Shown here piece by piece: positions 1 through 6,088 of a stretch of 35,476 nt of DNA. The notes under the pieces were generated by a model. The model was given only the letters and a program-made list of their open reading frames with translations, made no database searches and was not told the origin of the DNA. A program made the position numbers and the translations under genes. This stretch comes from JALJPB01 sp034111045 (GTDB lineage: Bacteria; Pseudomonadota; Gammaproteobacteria; Enterobacterales; Alteromonadaceae): contig JAWUYA010000009.1 of the NCBI GenBank assembly GCA_034111045.1, forward strand, positions 1 through 35,476, in the 5' to 3' direction. Numbering within the stretch: position 1 is the stretch's first letter; each line of letters opens with the position of its first letter.

Positions 1-121
1 CCTTGCGGAAAAGCCCTTGCCATTCGCTAGTAGTTAGCGTTTAATAACAAACTGTTAACTAAACGGTGATCTTCCTACAGAGGACTTTCACCTCATTAGT
101 TCATGCCCATGCTGGGCGTAC
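1..121 (-). mobile_element. Group II intron, 5' part (domain I), runs off the window
   Basis: Read on the minus strand, the sequence starting at 121 begins GTACGCCCAGCATGGGC, followed by AGGTGAAAGTCCTC and, further in, TAGCGAATGGCAAGGGC. These are conserved-looking pieces of the 5' end and domain I of bacterial group II introns. The intron would start at base 121 and continue leftwards, so its maturase and 3' end lie outside the window. The flanking 5' exon on the minus strand reads CTTG. This is the left part of an attC site: CAAG plus the following bases align with the attC at 1552-1650. The intron is antisense to the cassettes, as reported for group IIC introns that target attC. Identification is by eye; no structure was folded. 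Confidence 0.7.
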
Positions 122-215
122 CAAGAAAATCAACAAGGACAAAAAACAGTTGGCTTTTGCTCCTTCGTCGCTTATTTTAGCCAACTATTTTTTACCTGTT
201 ATTTAGGCGTTAGGT
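122..215 (+). other. attC recombination site 1 (left core interrupted by the intron)
   Basis: Two long complementary arms are visible: AGTTGGCT pairs with AGCCAACT, and outside them AACA-GG-AAAAAA pairs with TTTTTT-CC-TGTT. The loop reads CTCCTTCGTCGCT. The right core is GCGTTAGGT at 207-215. The left core is cut by the group II intron that begins at 121, leaving only CAAG. Arm sequence is close to the other attC sites here and almost the same as the relic at 4879-4950. Confidence 0.85.
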
Positions 216-280
216 ACTATAAATATTTTCTAATTCCATCTATAACTAACATTAAATCATTTTTATCAAGGACTATCAAA

Positions 281-595
281 ATGAAAAACATCGTTGCTTT
301 ATCAATTACACTTATATCTTTTTCAAGTATTGCATCAACATCAAGTGATGCAAAAAATGTATTACTTAAAGAACTGGCTAAATGCCATGTAGCATATGAA
401 AGATCTCGAAATCTTGAAAAAGCAGATGAAATTAAAATAGCTTTAAAAAAACATACGACAAATAATAATTTCAACAGAATCATTAATGCAGAATTTAATT
501 ATCAGAGGACTTCTGAAATAGATCCTAATGCGGTAATTAGAAAACATTGCTTAGATTCAAAAAGCAAAATTGCTGCATTAAATATATCAAAATAG
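281..595 (+). CDS. Small secreted cassette protein, function unknown
   Basis: This encodes 104 residues. The N-terminus MKNIVALSITLISFSSIAS is a typical Sec signal peptide with cleavage expected near residue 19. The mature part is Lys/Glu rich and probably helical, with two cysteines (about residues 35 and 91) that could form a periplasmic disulfide. An AAGGA ribosome-binding site lies 8 bases before the ATG. The gene sits alone between attC 1 (ending 215) and attC 2 (starting 598), three bases after its stop codon, which is the layout of an integron gene cassette. I do not recognise the family. Cassette genes of this kind are usually orphan adaptive functions, so no role is assigned. The reading frame and start are well supported; the function is not. 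Confidence 0.8.
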   Translation: MKNIVALSITLISFSSIASTSSDAKNVLLKELAKCHVAYERSRNLEKADEIKIALKKHTTNNNFNRIINAEFNYQRTSEIDPNAVIRKHCLDSKSKIAALNISK

Positions 596-597
596 AT

Positions 598-688
598 ACC
601 TAACAACTTCAAACGGAAAAAATACAGTTGGCTCGCGCTTAGCGCACTATAGCCAAACTGTATTTTTCCGCTTAAGTAGGCGTTAGCA
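598..688 (+). other. attC recombination site 2
   Basis: The left core ACCTAAC (598-604) fits RYYYAAC and the right core is GCGTTAGCA (ending 688). The arms are long and nearly perfect: GGAAAAAATACAGTTGGCT against AGCCAAACTGTATTTTTCC, with a short GC-rich loop (CGCGCTTAGCGC). The single-base irregularities in the arms are typical of attC extrahelical bases. The site begins just after the stop codon of the preceding cassette gene. Confidence 0.9.
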
Positions 689-715
689 GTATTAGTCCTA
701 TATGGAGTTTGTATC

Positions 716-892
716 ATGGATAAAGAGCAAAATAATAAAATTAAAGAGCCAAGTCTACTTGAGCAATTATTACCTACTGAAATGGGGTTAATGCAATCTC
801 TAGGTGAATCTAAAACGTTAATAATCATGTTGGTGATTTTTCTAACATTATTTGGTGGGTTAGGTTTGTTTTTATTAAAAATGTCAACCTAG
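716..892 (+). CDS. 58-residue single-pass membrane protein in a cassette
   Basis: A short open frame begins MDKEQNNKIKEPSLLEQLLP and ends at TAG 890-892. GGAG lies 8 bases before the ATG, a good ribosome-binding site. The first 32 residues are charged and polar. Residues about 34-56 are one hydrophobic segment rich in Ile, Leu, Gly and Phe (LIIMLVIFLTLFGGLGLFLL), so a tail-anchored or single-pass inner-membrane protein is expected. It is the only plausible gene between attC 2 (ends 688) and attC 3 (ends 999). No family is recognised. Its size and membrane anchoring would suit a small toxin, a phage-defence effector or a modulator of a membrane complex, but nothing in the sequence decides between these. 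Confidence 0.65.
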   Translation: MDKEQNNKIKEPSLLEQLLPTEMGLMQSLGESKTLIIMLVIFLTLFGGLGLFLLKMST

Positions 893-923
893 AGGCTAGT
901 AGCATAAACTATAAGGTAATTAA

Positions 924-999
924 ATGTAACTAAAACAAAGCGTTAGGTTTTGTTACGCATTAGAACCCACTATTTTAGTCCGCTTATTGCGGCGTTAGC
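924..999 (+). other. attC recombination site 3 (atypical)
   Basis: The right core GCGTTAGC (about 992-999) is clear and is followed directly by the next cassette gene. The outer arms ACTAAAA and TTTTAGT pair. An additional core-like GCGTTAGG sits inside at about 939-946, so this may be a hybrid or shortened site, or two overlapping attC remnants. The left boundary is uncertain. Confidence 0.6.
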
Positions 1000-1007
1000 T
1001 GGCTACG

Positions 1008-1565
1008 GTGCAGGTGGATAATTTGGCAGAATTAGCAGTAAGCTTTGATTTGGAATCAGATCTCCTAATGGCTCTAGAAAGTATTTCTGAAGCACTATTA
1101 AAGGTCAAAGGTGGTAATCACAGTTACTTGAAATGGGCTGTGATTTTTGGGCATACAGCATTACAAAGTGCTATGTGTTTATCTTTAATTACATCAGCGA
1201 GTTTTTTGGTGCGAAAACGGTCATCTTATAAAGATAACTATGGTGAATTAGATAATATTGAGTGGCTATATCAAAAACTACAAAATGCAGACTTATTGCC
1301 GTATGTAGATAGTAAAGCTATACAAAAAAATGCTATTGAACTTGAACAAATTAAACGACTACAGACAATTAGAAATACATTTATACACCAACAACCAGCA
1401 TTATACGTTTACACTTTTGATGAACTTATCGAGTCAATTGGCTTAACTGTGAAACTGACAAGATTCTTAATCAGTTCCAGTGAAAGGATGGCTTTAGGAT
1501 CTTTAGTAACTAAAGTAATATTAGAACAAAAGCTTGGTGTACTAGAAAGCCAGCTAACAAGCTAA
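1008..1565 (+). CDS. Cassette protein with HEPN-like Rx4H motif
   Basis: This encodes 185 residues, predicted all-helical, with no signal peptide. Near residues 122-127 the sequence reads RNTFIH, an Rx4H motif like the catalytic motif of HEPN-superfamily ribonucleases and nucleotide-binding proteins. It is preceded by a long charged helix (ELEQIKRLQTI), as in HEPN domains. One more hydrophobic helix (about 52-68) could be buried or membrane-associated. The start is a GTG at 1008 (a second GTG is at 1014), only 9 bases after the attC 3 core, with no good ribosome-binding site. Translation may therefore depend on the array transcript. The gene end overlaps attC 4. If the motif is real, the protein could be an RNase toxin or abortive-infection effector, but no antitoxin partner is visible. 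The HEPN assignment is an inference from one motif. Confidence 0.7.
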   Translation: MQVDNLAELAVSFDLESDLLMALESISEALLKVKGGNHSYLKWAVIFGHTALQSAMCLSLITSASFLVRKRSSYKDNYGELDNIEWLYQKLQNADLLPYVDSKAIQKNAIELEQIKRLQTIRNTFIHQQPALYVYTFDELIESIGLTVKLTRFLISSSERMALGSLVTKVILEQKLGVLESQLTS

Positions 1566-1650
1566 TTAATAAGGACAAAAAACAGTTTGCTGTTTTCGTT
1601 CCTCACTTATTTTAGCCAACTGCAATTTGCCGCTTAAAACGGCGTTAGCA
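1552..1650 (+). other. attC recombination site 4
   Basis: The left core AGCTAACAAG overlaps the stop codon of the preceding gene. The right core GGCGTTAGCA is at 1641-1650. The arms include AAGGACAAAAAACAG and the downstream TTTAGCCAACTG block shared with attC 1. Its intact CTAACAAG shows where the introns entered the other sites: between CTAA and CAAG. Confidence 0.85.
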
Positions 1651-1676
1651 CTCTAAGTATGGAAATCAGAATCCTC

Positions 1677-2234
1677 ATGAAGAAAAGTTGTTTATTTATA
1701 TTTTTATTTATTTCTTTTTCAGCAAAATCATCTGAATCAGACGTTTTTGAAGCTTTACAATATGGGGCAGGAATTTATGGGAGTATATATATTCATGAAC
1801 TAGGGCATGCCATAACAGCTAAATATTATGGTGGTTATGATATAGATATTGATGTACCTAGAAAAGATGGTGGTTGGTTAAGTGGGAATACTTCTTATAA
1901 ATTGCCAAAACGAACATATGAAAGTGAACGTGTCACTGCTGTATCAGGGTTAGTTGCTACTACTTTAGTTAGTGAAGTTATTATTCAAAATGATGGGTTA
2001 TACAAAAACCCTTTTGCTCAAAGTGTATTAGCTACGTCACATGTAACCAATATTAGATATGTTTATAAATATTACACAAATGATTCTCATGCAATAGGGG
2101 ATCTTGAGCAATATGCTAGAGCTGGAGGCTATATTCATGCTTTTAATGCTTTATTAGTTGGTTATACAATTTGGAGTTTAAAAAGAATGAGTGATAAATC
2201 TATACCTCTATTTAGTGTGGGGTTTAAATTCTAG
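1677..2234 (+). CDS. Cassette membrane protein with HExxH metallopeptidase motif
   Basis: A frame opens at 1659; I prefer the ATG at 1677 because it gives a clean signal peptide (MKKSCLFIFLFISFSAKS). The 185-residue product carries HELGHAITAKYYGG about 40 residues in: an HExxH zinc motif followed by Ala/Thr-Lys, as in M50-like and other membrane-associated metallopeptidase folds. Two or three hydrophobic stretches follow (TAVSGLVATTLVSEVII; AFNALLVGYTIW). A distal third zinc ligand (Asp or Glu) cannot be picked with certainty. The gene lies directly after the attC 4 core. Its own attC is interrupted after GTGCTAA by a group II intron. Possible roles include membrane proteolysis or an inactive homologue. 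The gene call is firm and the peptidase assignment tentative. Confidence 0.75.
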   Translation: MKKSCLFIFLFISFSAKSSESDVFEALQYGAGIYGSIYIHELGHAITAKYYGGYDIDIDVPRKDGGWLSGNTSYKLPKRTYESERVTAVSGLVATTLVSEVIIQNDGLYKNPFAQSVLATSHVTNIRYVYKYYTNDSHAIGDLEQYARAGGYIHAFNALLVGYTIWSLKRMSDKSIPLFSVGFKF

Positions 2235-2238
2235 TGCT

Positions 2239-2605
2239 AATCGGGTAGCCAGAGGTCTCTAACCTCCAGCCCCCACACCACCCTGCATGCGGCTCCGCAC
2301 AGGGCGGTTCACTAACCATGATGTATTCTTATCCAAAGTTCACGTAGTGCAATTAACCCTTCATCTTTGAGATATTGATTGGTTAATGCCATGTTGACCC
2401 CTTTAGTTTTAGAACTTCTCCATGGGCCTTTGCTTGTAATACCACAACTTATCGCGAGTCTTTCTGGTACACCTCGCTTGAGTAAACTTCTGACCTTAGT
2501 TCTTGGCCTTCGCCATTGTCGCCAGTAGCACATCCGTATTCTACGACGAACCCAATGGTCTAAATCTACTGATAGTTGATAAGCATTGGCTATAAAGAAA
2601 TAGGG
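2239..2605 (-). mobile_element. Truncated group II intron, 3' part (maturase end plus domains V-VI)
   Basis: On the minus strand, after the maturase stop codon, the sequence shows a domain V-like hairpin: AACCGCCCTGTGCGG pairs with GCATGCAGGGTGGT across an AGCC turn. A domain VI-like stem follows (GGAGGTTAGAGACCTC), with the end CTACCCGAT. The intron 3' end therefore lies at about 2238-2241, immediately against TTAGCAC, the bottom strand of the attC left core behind the preceding cassette gene. Upstream the intron breaks off near 2605, within the maturase. The 5' half is missing, so the copy cannot splice or move by itself. Orientation and insertion point match the intron end at 121. Confidence 0.8.
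2312..2605 (-). pseudogene. ltrA: Group II intron reverse transcriptase/maturase, C-terminal fragment
   Basis: The open frame covers about 97 codons, from just after a TGA at 2606-2608 to the stop at 2312. It encodes the C-terminal maturase (X) region: LDHWVRRRIRMCYWRQWRRP, then KGPWRSSKT and a last block ALTNQYLKDEGL. All three are hallmarks of LtrA-like proteins, which have the pattern LDxWIRRRxRMCxWKQW...ALTNxYxxxxGL. The reverse transcriptase palm with the YADD motif and the thumb are absent, so this is about a fifth of the usual 400-residue protein. It is a remnant, not a gene with activity. The intron class is not certain. Insertion in attC on the bottom strand points to the attC-targeting group IIC lineage. 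Confidence 0.85.
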
Positions 2606-2984
2606 TCAGAGTCACTTTAAATATCACTTGTCTTTTTCTTTCGCCAACCTAACGGCCTACCCCATGCGAAGGGTAGAGAGCCTGTTACGTTAAGCCGAAT
2701 AAACCGATAACCTTGGAAATGCAGACCAATTTGAACCGTAGGTCAATAACACAAACATTCGTTTTGCTAAATAATTAGTGCAAATTTCGTTAACTTAAAA
2801 TGGCCTAACTTTACCTAAAGGTTGGGGCCACCATAACGGCTGAACAATCTATAGGGTGCCTTCTTTATTTAGTGACTATTTGAGTGACTATTTGAGTGTC
2901 TATGTTAGTGACTATGTTAGTTTTATAAGTACTAGCCGCAGCATTATCACCACACTTCAGCTATGTCTTGCGTAGCATCGCCAC
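2606..2984. other. Gene-free stretch between the intron relic and the lipoprotein gene
   Basis: No convincing gene is present. At the intron break point the + strand reads TAGGGTCAGAGTCACTTTAA. From memory this resembles sequence that often flanks Y1 (REP/IS200-like) transposase genes in marine gammaproteobacteria. The stretch ends with a 12-bp tandem repeat (2871-2918). Confidence 0.4.
2871..2918. repeat. 12-bp tandem repeat, four units
   Basis: The units read AGTGACTATTTG, AGTGACTATTTG, AGTGTCTATGTT, AGTGACTATGTT. They lie downstream of the stop codon of the minus-strand lipoprotein gene. No function is evident. Confidence 0.85.
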
Positions 2985-4646
2985 CTACTCAATAATTTTT
3001 GGTGCATACGCTTCATATTCACCGGTGTACCAGTATTTAATGATTTTTTCTGCTGATTTTCCTCGAATAGATTGTGACATATTTGGGAAACCTTCTACGG
3101 TATTTGAACTAGCAGGGAATTGATTGGTATCAGGTATCAAAGTATCTGATAACCAATAGCCAGTAGTTGTTGTTGTACCTAGCGTATCAAAATAAAGCTG
3201 AGTATCGGCTGCTCTTAATAATCCTTCGGTGAAGATTGCTTGGGCAGAAAAATCGGTTTTTACTTCATATTGAACACAATCGTTTGTAACACCATCAATG
3301 ATCCCTTGAGTGCAAAAGCCATCTTCAATCCAACCTGTTGATAAAAACGATGTGTGACTTTGACCAAAAAAGTTGAACATTACTTTAGGAATAGTTTCAC
3401 TTGAATTATACCAACAAGGTTGCCCATCTAAACAATTCCATTGTTTATGAGTGTTTTCAATAAACTGAGTAGCTCGCTCTTGTATCAGGTCAACAGTAGC
3501 GGTTGCCACTTCATCATCAGTTAGTAGATGACCGAACGGTAGAATAATGCCGTCAACTTTATCAAATACGCGTTTATCATTCCATTGAGGTCCATCACCA
3601 ACATAGACTTTTCCGGAGAATTTTTCTTTTATTTTATCAATGATGCCTCCCATTCTTTCCATGTAATAATCTTTGACTTCATCAGTTTCTTCCTGGCTAT
3701 GATTTTCATCTATACCACAATGAAAACAGATCCACATAGCACTCCAATCAGCTGAAATAGTGCCTACTCTAAGCGTTTCTAAACGTTCTGCTTCCCAAAG
3801 AATGTGGGTTTGGTGCGCATCCATAATTTTCTTTAATAGCGGCATATCCACTTCAACATTACCATTAAACGGGAACAGAAATTCGCTTTGGGTATCTACT
3901 GCTAAGAATTGCCAAACATAGTGAATGTTCAAGTCTAACTTTTCAGCTTCAGCTACAATGTATTCAATAACCCAATCATCTAAATGCTTAGCATCATGGT
4001 CAAGCAACCAAGCTTCAGCTTGCGCGTTTTGCCAATAACCAAAATTATATATAGAGACTGTATTTACACCGTGATTTTTTAATCTATTTAACGTCGTTCT
4101 ATACATTAATTTAATGTATTGCTCTTCAGTACAATCTGCAATCCAAGTCGCTTTGTCTGAGTAATTATTATAAACCCATTCAACGCCATAATCTTTAAGG
4201 CCTATCGCTTTGACTTTGTCATTGCTAAAAAAGTTCTGTGGCATTGGAACTTCATAGTCACCTAGGTATGACTCATATATTTCTGCGCTATGAGGATTTA
4301 CACAAGAGCCTTCTGAATTATCACTGTTAACGGTAACCGTTATAGTTGAAGAGGCTGTTCCACAGGTTAGTTTAAAACTATGCTCGCCAAAATGATTCAT
4401 AACTAAGGATCCACTGCCGGCCAATGACTTATCGCCACTCCAAGCACCAGAAGCTGTACAAGATGATGCGTCAGTACTTGACCAAGTGATTGTTGTAGAT
4501 TCTTCAACCATAACAGTCATTGGGTTTGCTGATATTGATACTGTAGTGGGGGTTGTAGTGCCTCCACTAACATCAGTACCGCCAGAGTCACTGCCACCGC
4601 AAGACGACAGCATGCAGGTTGATAAAATAAGCATTGAATATTTCAA
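2985..4646 (-). CDS. Lipoprotein with Ig-like domain and unassigned, possibly glycosidase-like domain
   Basis: The frame is open from 4754. The best start is the TTG at 4646: GAGG lies 8 bases upstream, and it gives a proper lipoprotein signal (KYSMLILSTCMLSSCGG, with the lipobox LSSC). An ATG at 4634 is the alternative. After a Gly/Ser/Thr-rich linker there is an Ig-like domain of about 75 residues with the repeat-family pattern ITWSSTDASSCTASGAWSG and a partner Cys (KLTCG). The roughly 430-residue remainder has alternating helices and strands with many Trp, Tyr and acidic residues (VSIYNFGYWQ, WQFLAVDT, VYVGDGPQWNDKR, IILPFGHLL). That composition suits a TIM-barrel glycosidase, but no family could be assigned. 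It is probably anchored to the outer membrane, facing the periplasm or exterior. It is monocistronic, with no obvious operator. Confidence 0.85.
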   Translation of the reverse strand: MKYSMLILSTCMLSSCGGSDSGGTDVSGGTTTPTTVSISANPMTVMVEESTTITWSSTDASSCTASGAWSGDKSLAGSGSLVMNHFGEHSFKLTCGTASSTITVTVNSDNSEGSCVNPHSAEIYESYLGDYEVPMPQNFFSNDKVKAIGLKDYGVEWVYNNYSDKATWIADCTEEQYIKLMYRTTLNRLKNHGVNTVSIYNFGYWQNAQAEAWLLDHDAKHLDDWVIEYIVAEAEKLDLNIHYVWQFLAVDTQSEFLFPFNGNVEVDMPLLKKIMDAHQTHILWEAERLETLRVGTISADWSAMWICFHCGIDENHSQEETDEVKDYYMERMGGIIDKIKEKFSGKVYVGDGPQWNDKRVFDKVDGIILPFGHLLTDDEVATATVDLIQERATQFIENTHKQWNCLDGQPCWYNSSETIPKVMFNFFGQSHTSFLSTGWIEDGFCTQGIIDGVTNDCVQYEVKTDFSAQAIFTEGLLRAADTQLYFDTLGTTTTTGYWLSDTLIPDTNQFPASSNTVEGFPNMSQSIRGKSAEKIIKYWYTGEYEAYAPKIIE

Positions 4647-4878
4647 GTATTTAACCTCACGATGATAAAAATATGAGCAATGCCCCTGCTTAAAATAGTA
4701 AGTAATGTTAGCCACACTTACCTTTAACAGAAACACTTCCTTTGATTTTCTCATTGCTCAGTTTATTAAAATTTAATATAACCTACAAAAAATATCTGGG
4801 AAAGTTATGTCGTCTACAAAATAAAATTTCAGCGTTTTTCTAGATAAAACCATGAGTCTTTTGATGTGTAATTTTGTC

Positions 4879-4950
4879 AATAACGGGCAAAAATTGTTGG
4901 CTAAAATTAGCGACGAAGGAGTAAAACCAGCTGTTTACGTCCTTGTTAAT
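4879..4950 (-). other. attC relic lacking its right core
   Basis: On the minus strand, directly overlapping the stop codon of the kinase gene, the sequence reads TTAACAAGGAC, then a loop CTCCTTCGTCGCT identical to attC 1, then ATTTTAGCCAAC and CCCGTTATT. Similarity to attC 1 stops exactly where TAGGCGTTAGG should follow; here GACAAAATTA follows. The site therefore has its left arm, loop and right arm but no GTTAG right core, and should be a poor substrate for integrase. Confidence 0.8.
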
Positions 4951-5494
4951 CTGTATTACTTTTCAACCAGTTACCAATTAAATTACTTGTACTGTTAATT
5001 GAAACCACTTCCTCAACTATTAAATCAGCGTTATTTCTCACTTGGTTTGCTGTTGATATATAAATTTCTCGCAAGTGGTCTTCATATTTATCCAAGTAAC
5101 TGGAAATAGAAACTAATGCTACCGAATGCTCGGTATGCCTTTTTATAATGCGGGTTAAGCATAATTCTAAAGGTTGATCTAATAAAACAACGTAATCGAT
5201 TAATGAAGACATAGAGTCACGCTTTTTACCAAAAGGCTCTTCAATAAAAATAAAGCGACTGCTACTTGTTGAAATTAGCCTCTTCAATGCCCTAACAAAC
5301 TTTGGCGTTTTGATAAGAGAAACGTTTGCTCCACATTTAAGCCAATCCTTCATGTTCTGAGGATAGGTATTTTTATCCGTGTGATCATCAAAGAGTAAAA
5401 ATGGACAACTAAATTCGTTAGCTAATTGTTTTACAATTGTTGTTTTACCTGCACCAGATACGCCACTGATCGCAACTACTTTTGTGTTATTCAT
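4946..5494 (-). CDS. P-loop nucleoside/adenylate kinase-like protein, cassette-borne
   Basis: This encodes 182 residues. The Walker A motif GVSGAGKTT is at residues 11-19, right at the N-terminus. A hydrophobic strand RFIFIEEPFG (Walker B-like, Glu-Glu) lies near residues 80-89, and YVVLLDQPLELCLTRIIKRH at about 126-145 resembles the LID/arginine region of small P-loop kinases (uridine, gluconate or AAA_18 type). There is no signal peptide, so it is cytosolic. AGGG lies shortly before the ATG. It phosphorylates an unknown small molecule or acts as an NTPase; the substrate cannot be read from the sequence. The attC relic overlapping its stop codon marks it as a former integron cassette, now inverted relative to the array at the left end. 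The upstream boundary shows no attC core. Confidence 0.8.
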   Translation of the reverse strand: MNNTKVVAISGVSGAGKTTIVKQLANEFSCPFLLFDDHTDKNTYPQNMKDWLKCGANVSLIKTPKFVRALKRLISTSSSRFIFIEEPFGKKRDSMSSLIDYVVLLDQPLELCLTRIIKRHTEHSVALVSISSYLDKYEDHLREIYISTANQVRNNADLIVEEVVSINSTSNLIGNWLKSNTD

Positions 5495-5513
5495 ACTACC
5501 CTAGTGACAAAGC

Positions 5514-5585
5514 TTATGTGCTAATTAAAGACCAAACTGCAAATTCATTGCCGCTAGGCTCAGTAAAATAGACCACAGCCAACTT
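5514..5585 (-). pseudogene. VOC-family (glyoxalase/bleomycin-resistance type) C-terminal remnant
   Basis: A short minus-strand reading ends in AVVYFTEPSGNEFAVWSLI then TAA at 5514-5516. The pattern VxYFxEPxGNEFAVW is typical of the last beta strands of VOC-superfamily proteins (FxDPdGNxfal). Only about 23 codons remain and no start is present; upstream of it is the end of the DUF3703 gene. I take it as a remnant of a deleted gene. It is too short to be sure of the exact family. Confidence 0.55.
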
Positions 5586-5618
5586 TACGTGTGATCTTGT
5601 TAATTTGCTTATTATGTT

Positions 5619-5969
5619 TCACTTACTCAGAACTGTCTTTAAATCTTCGGGAATAGCCATTGGCTTCAATGGATTAACATTAGCTCGGCCTGTATTTCCT
5701 GTAGGCACCCAAATTTTAGAAAACAATACGGAAGCTATTATTCTGGTTATCTGCCCAAATACTTCCCTGAAATTATGCTTCTTCACACCAACTTTAAGCA
5801 TCCACCAGTGGGATTTCGTATGAGGTATTGTATAATTTTGAGCAAGAATATGAGCTCGTTCTAAATGATGAAAAGCAGAATCAAGCTCATTAAGTTTATA
5901 AAAACGAATAGCTTCATCCATTTCTAGACAGTAAGCATTTTTTAGTTTTTGCCGCATAACTTTACTCAT
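5619..5969 (-). CDS. DUF3703 family protein
   Basis: This encodes 116 residues. The block FHHLERAHILAQNYTIPHTKSHWWMLKVG and the C-terminal part NTGRANVNPLKPMAIPEDL match what I remember of the DUF3703 family: LERAHvLgQ, HxxxHWxML, GNTGGANVxxxxPMxIPEDL. Length is normal for the family. It is predicted helical and soluble, without a signal peptide. The function is unknown. Homologues often occur near metal-handling or accessory genes, but no such neighbour is present here. The start ATG at 5969 fits; the ribosome-binding site is weak. It is probably monocistronic, between the AraC gene and the VOC/kinase remnants. Confidence 0.85.
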   Translation of the reverse strand: MSKVMRQKLKNAYCLEMDEAIRFYKLNELDSAFHHLERAHILAQNYTIPHTKSHWWMLKVGVKKHNFREVFGQITRIIASVLFSKIWVPTGNTGRANVNPLKPMAIPEDLKTVLSK

Positions 5970-6088
5970 CTAATTCTTATTAACGCGCTGAAAATTATAA
6001 AGTGCTTCATACTAAGCGTGCATAATTCTCCAAATATACCTAAAGCTAGTTAACACTCCTAGCAACACCGAAAGCCCGGCATTAATAA

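Noticed and set aside
25..50. GTAGTTAGCGTTTAATAAC as another attC core
   Set aside because: It lies inside the group II intron domain I sequence and has no pairing arms.
502..828. Long minus-strand ORF across the first attC region
   Set aside because: It runs through attC 2 and two + strand cassette genes with better starts; an antisense shadow.
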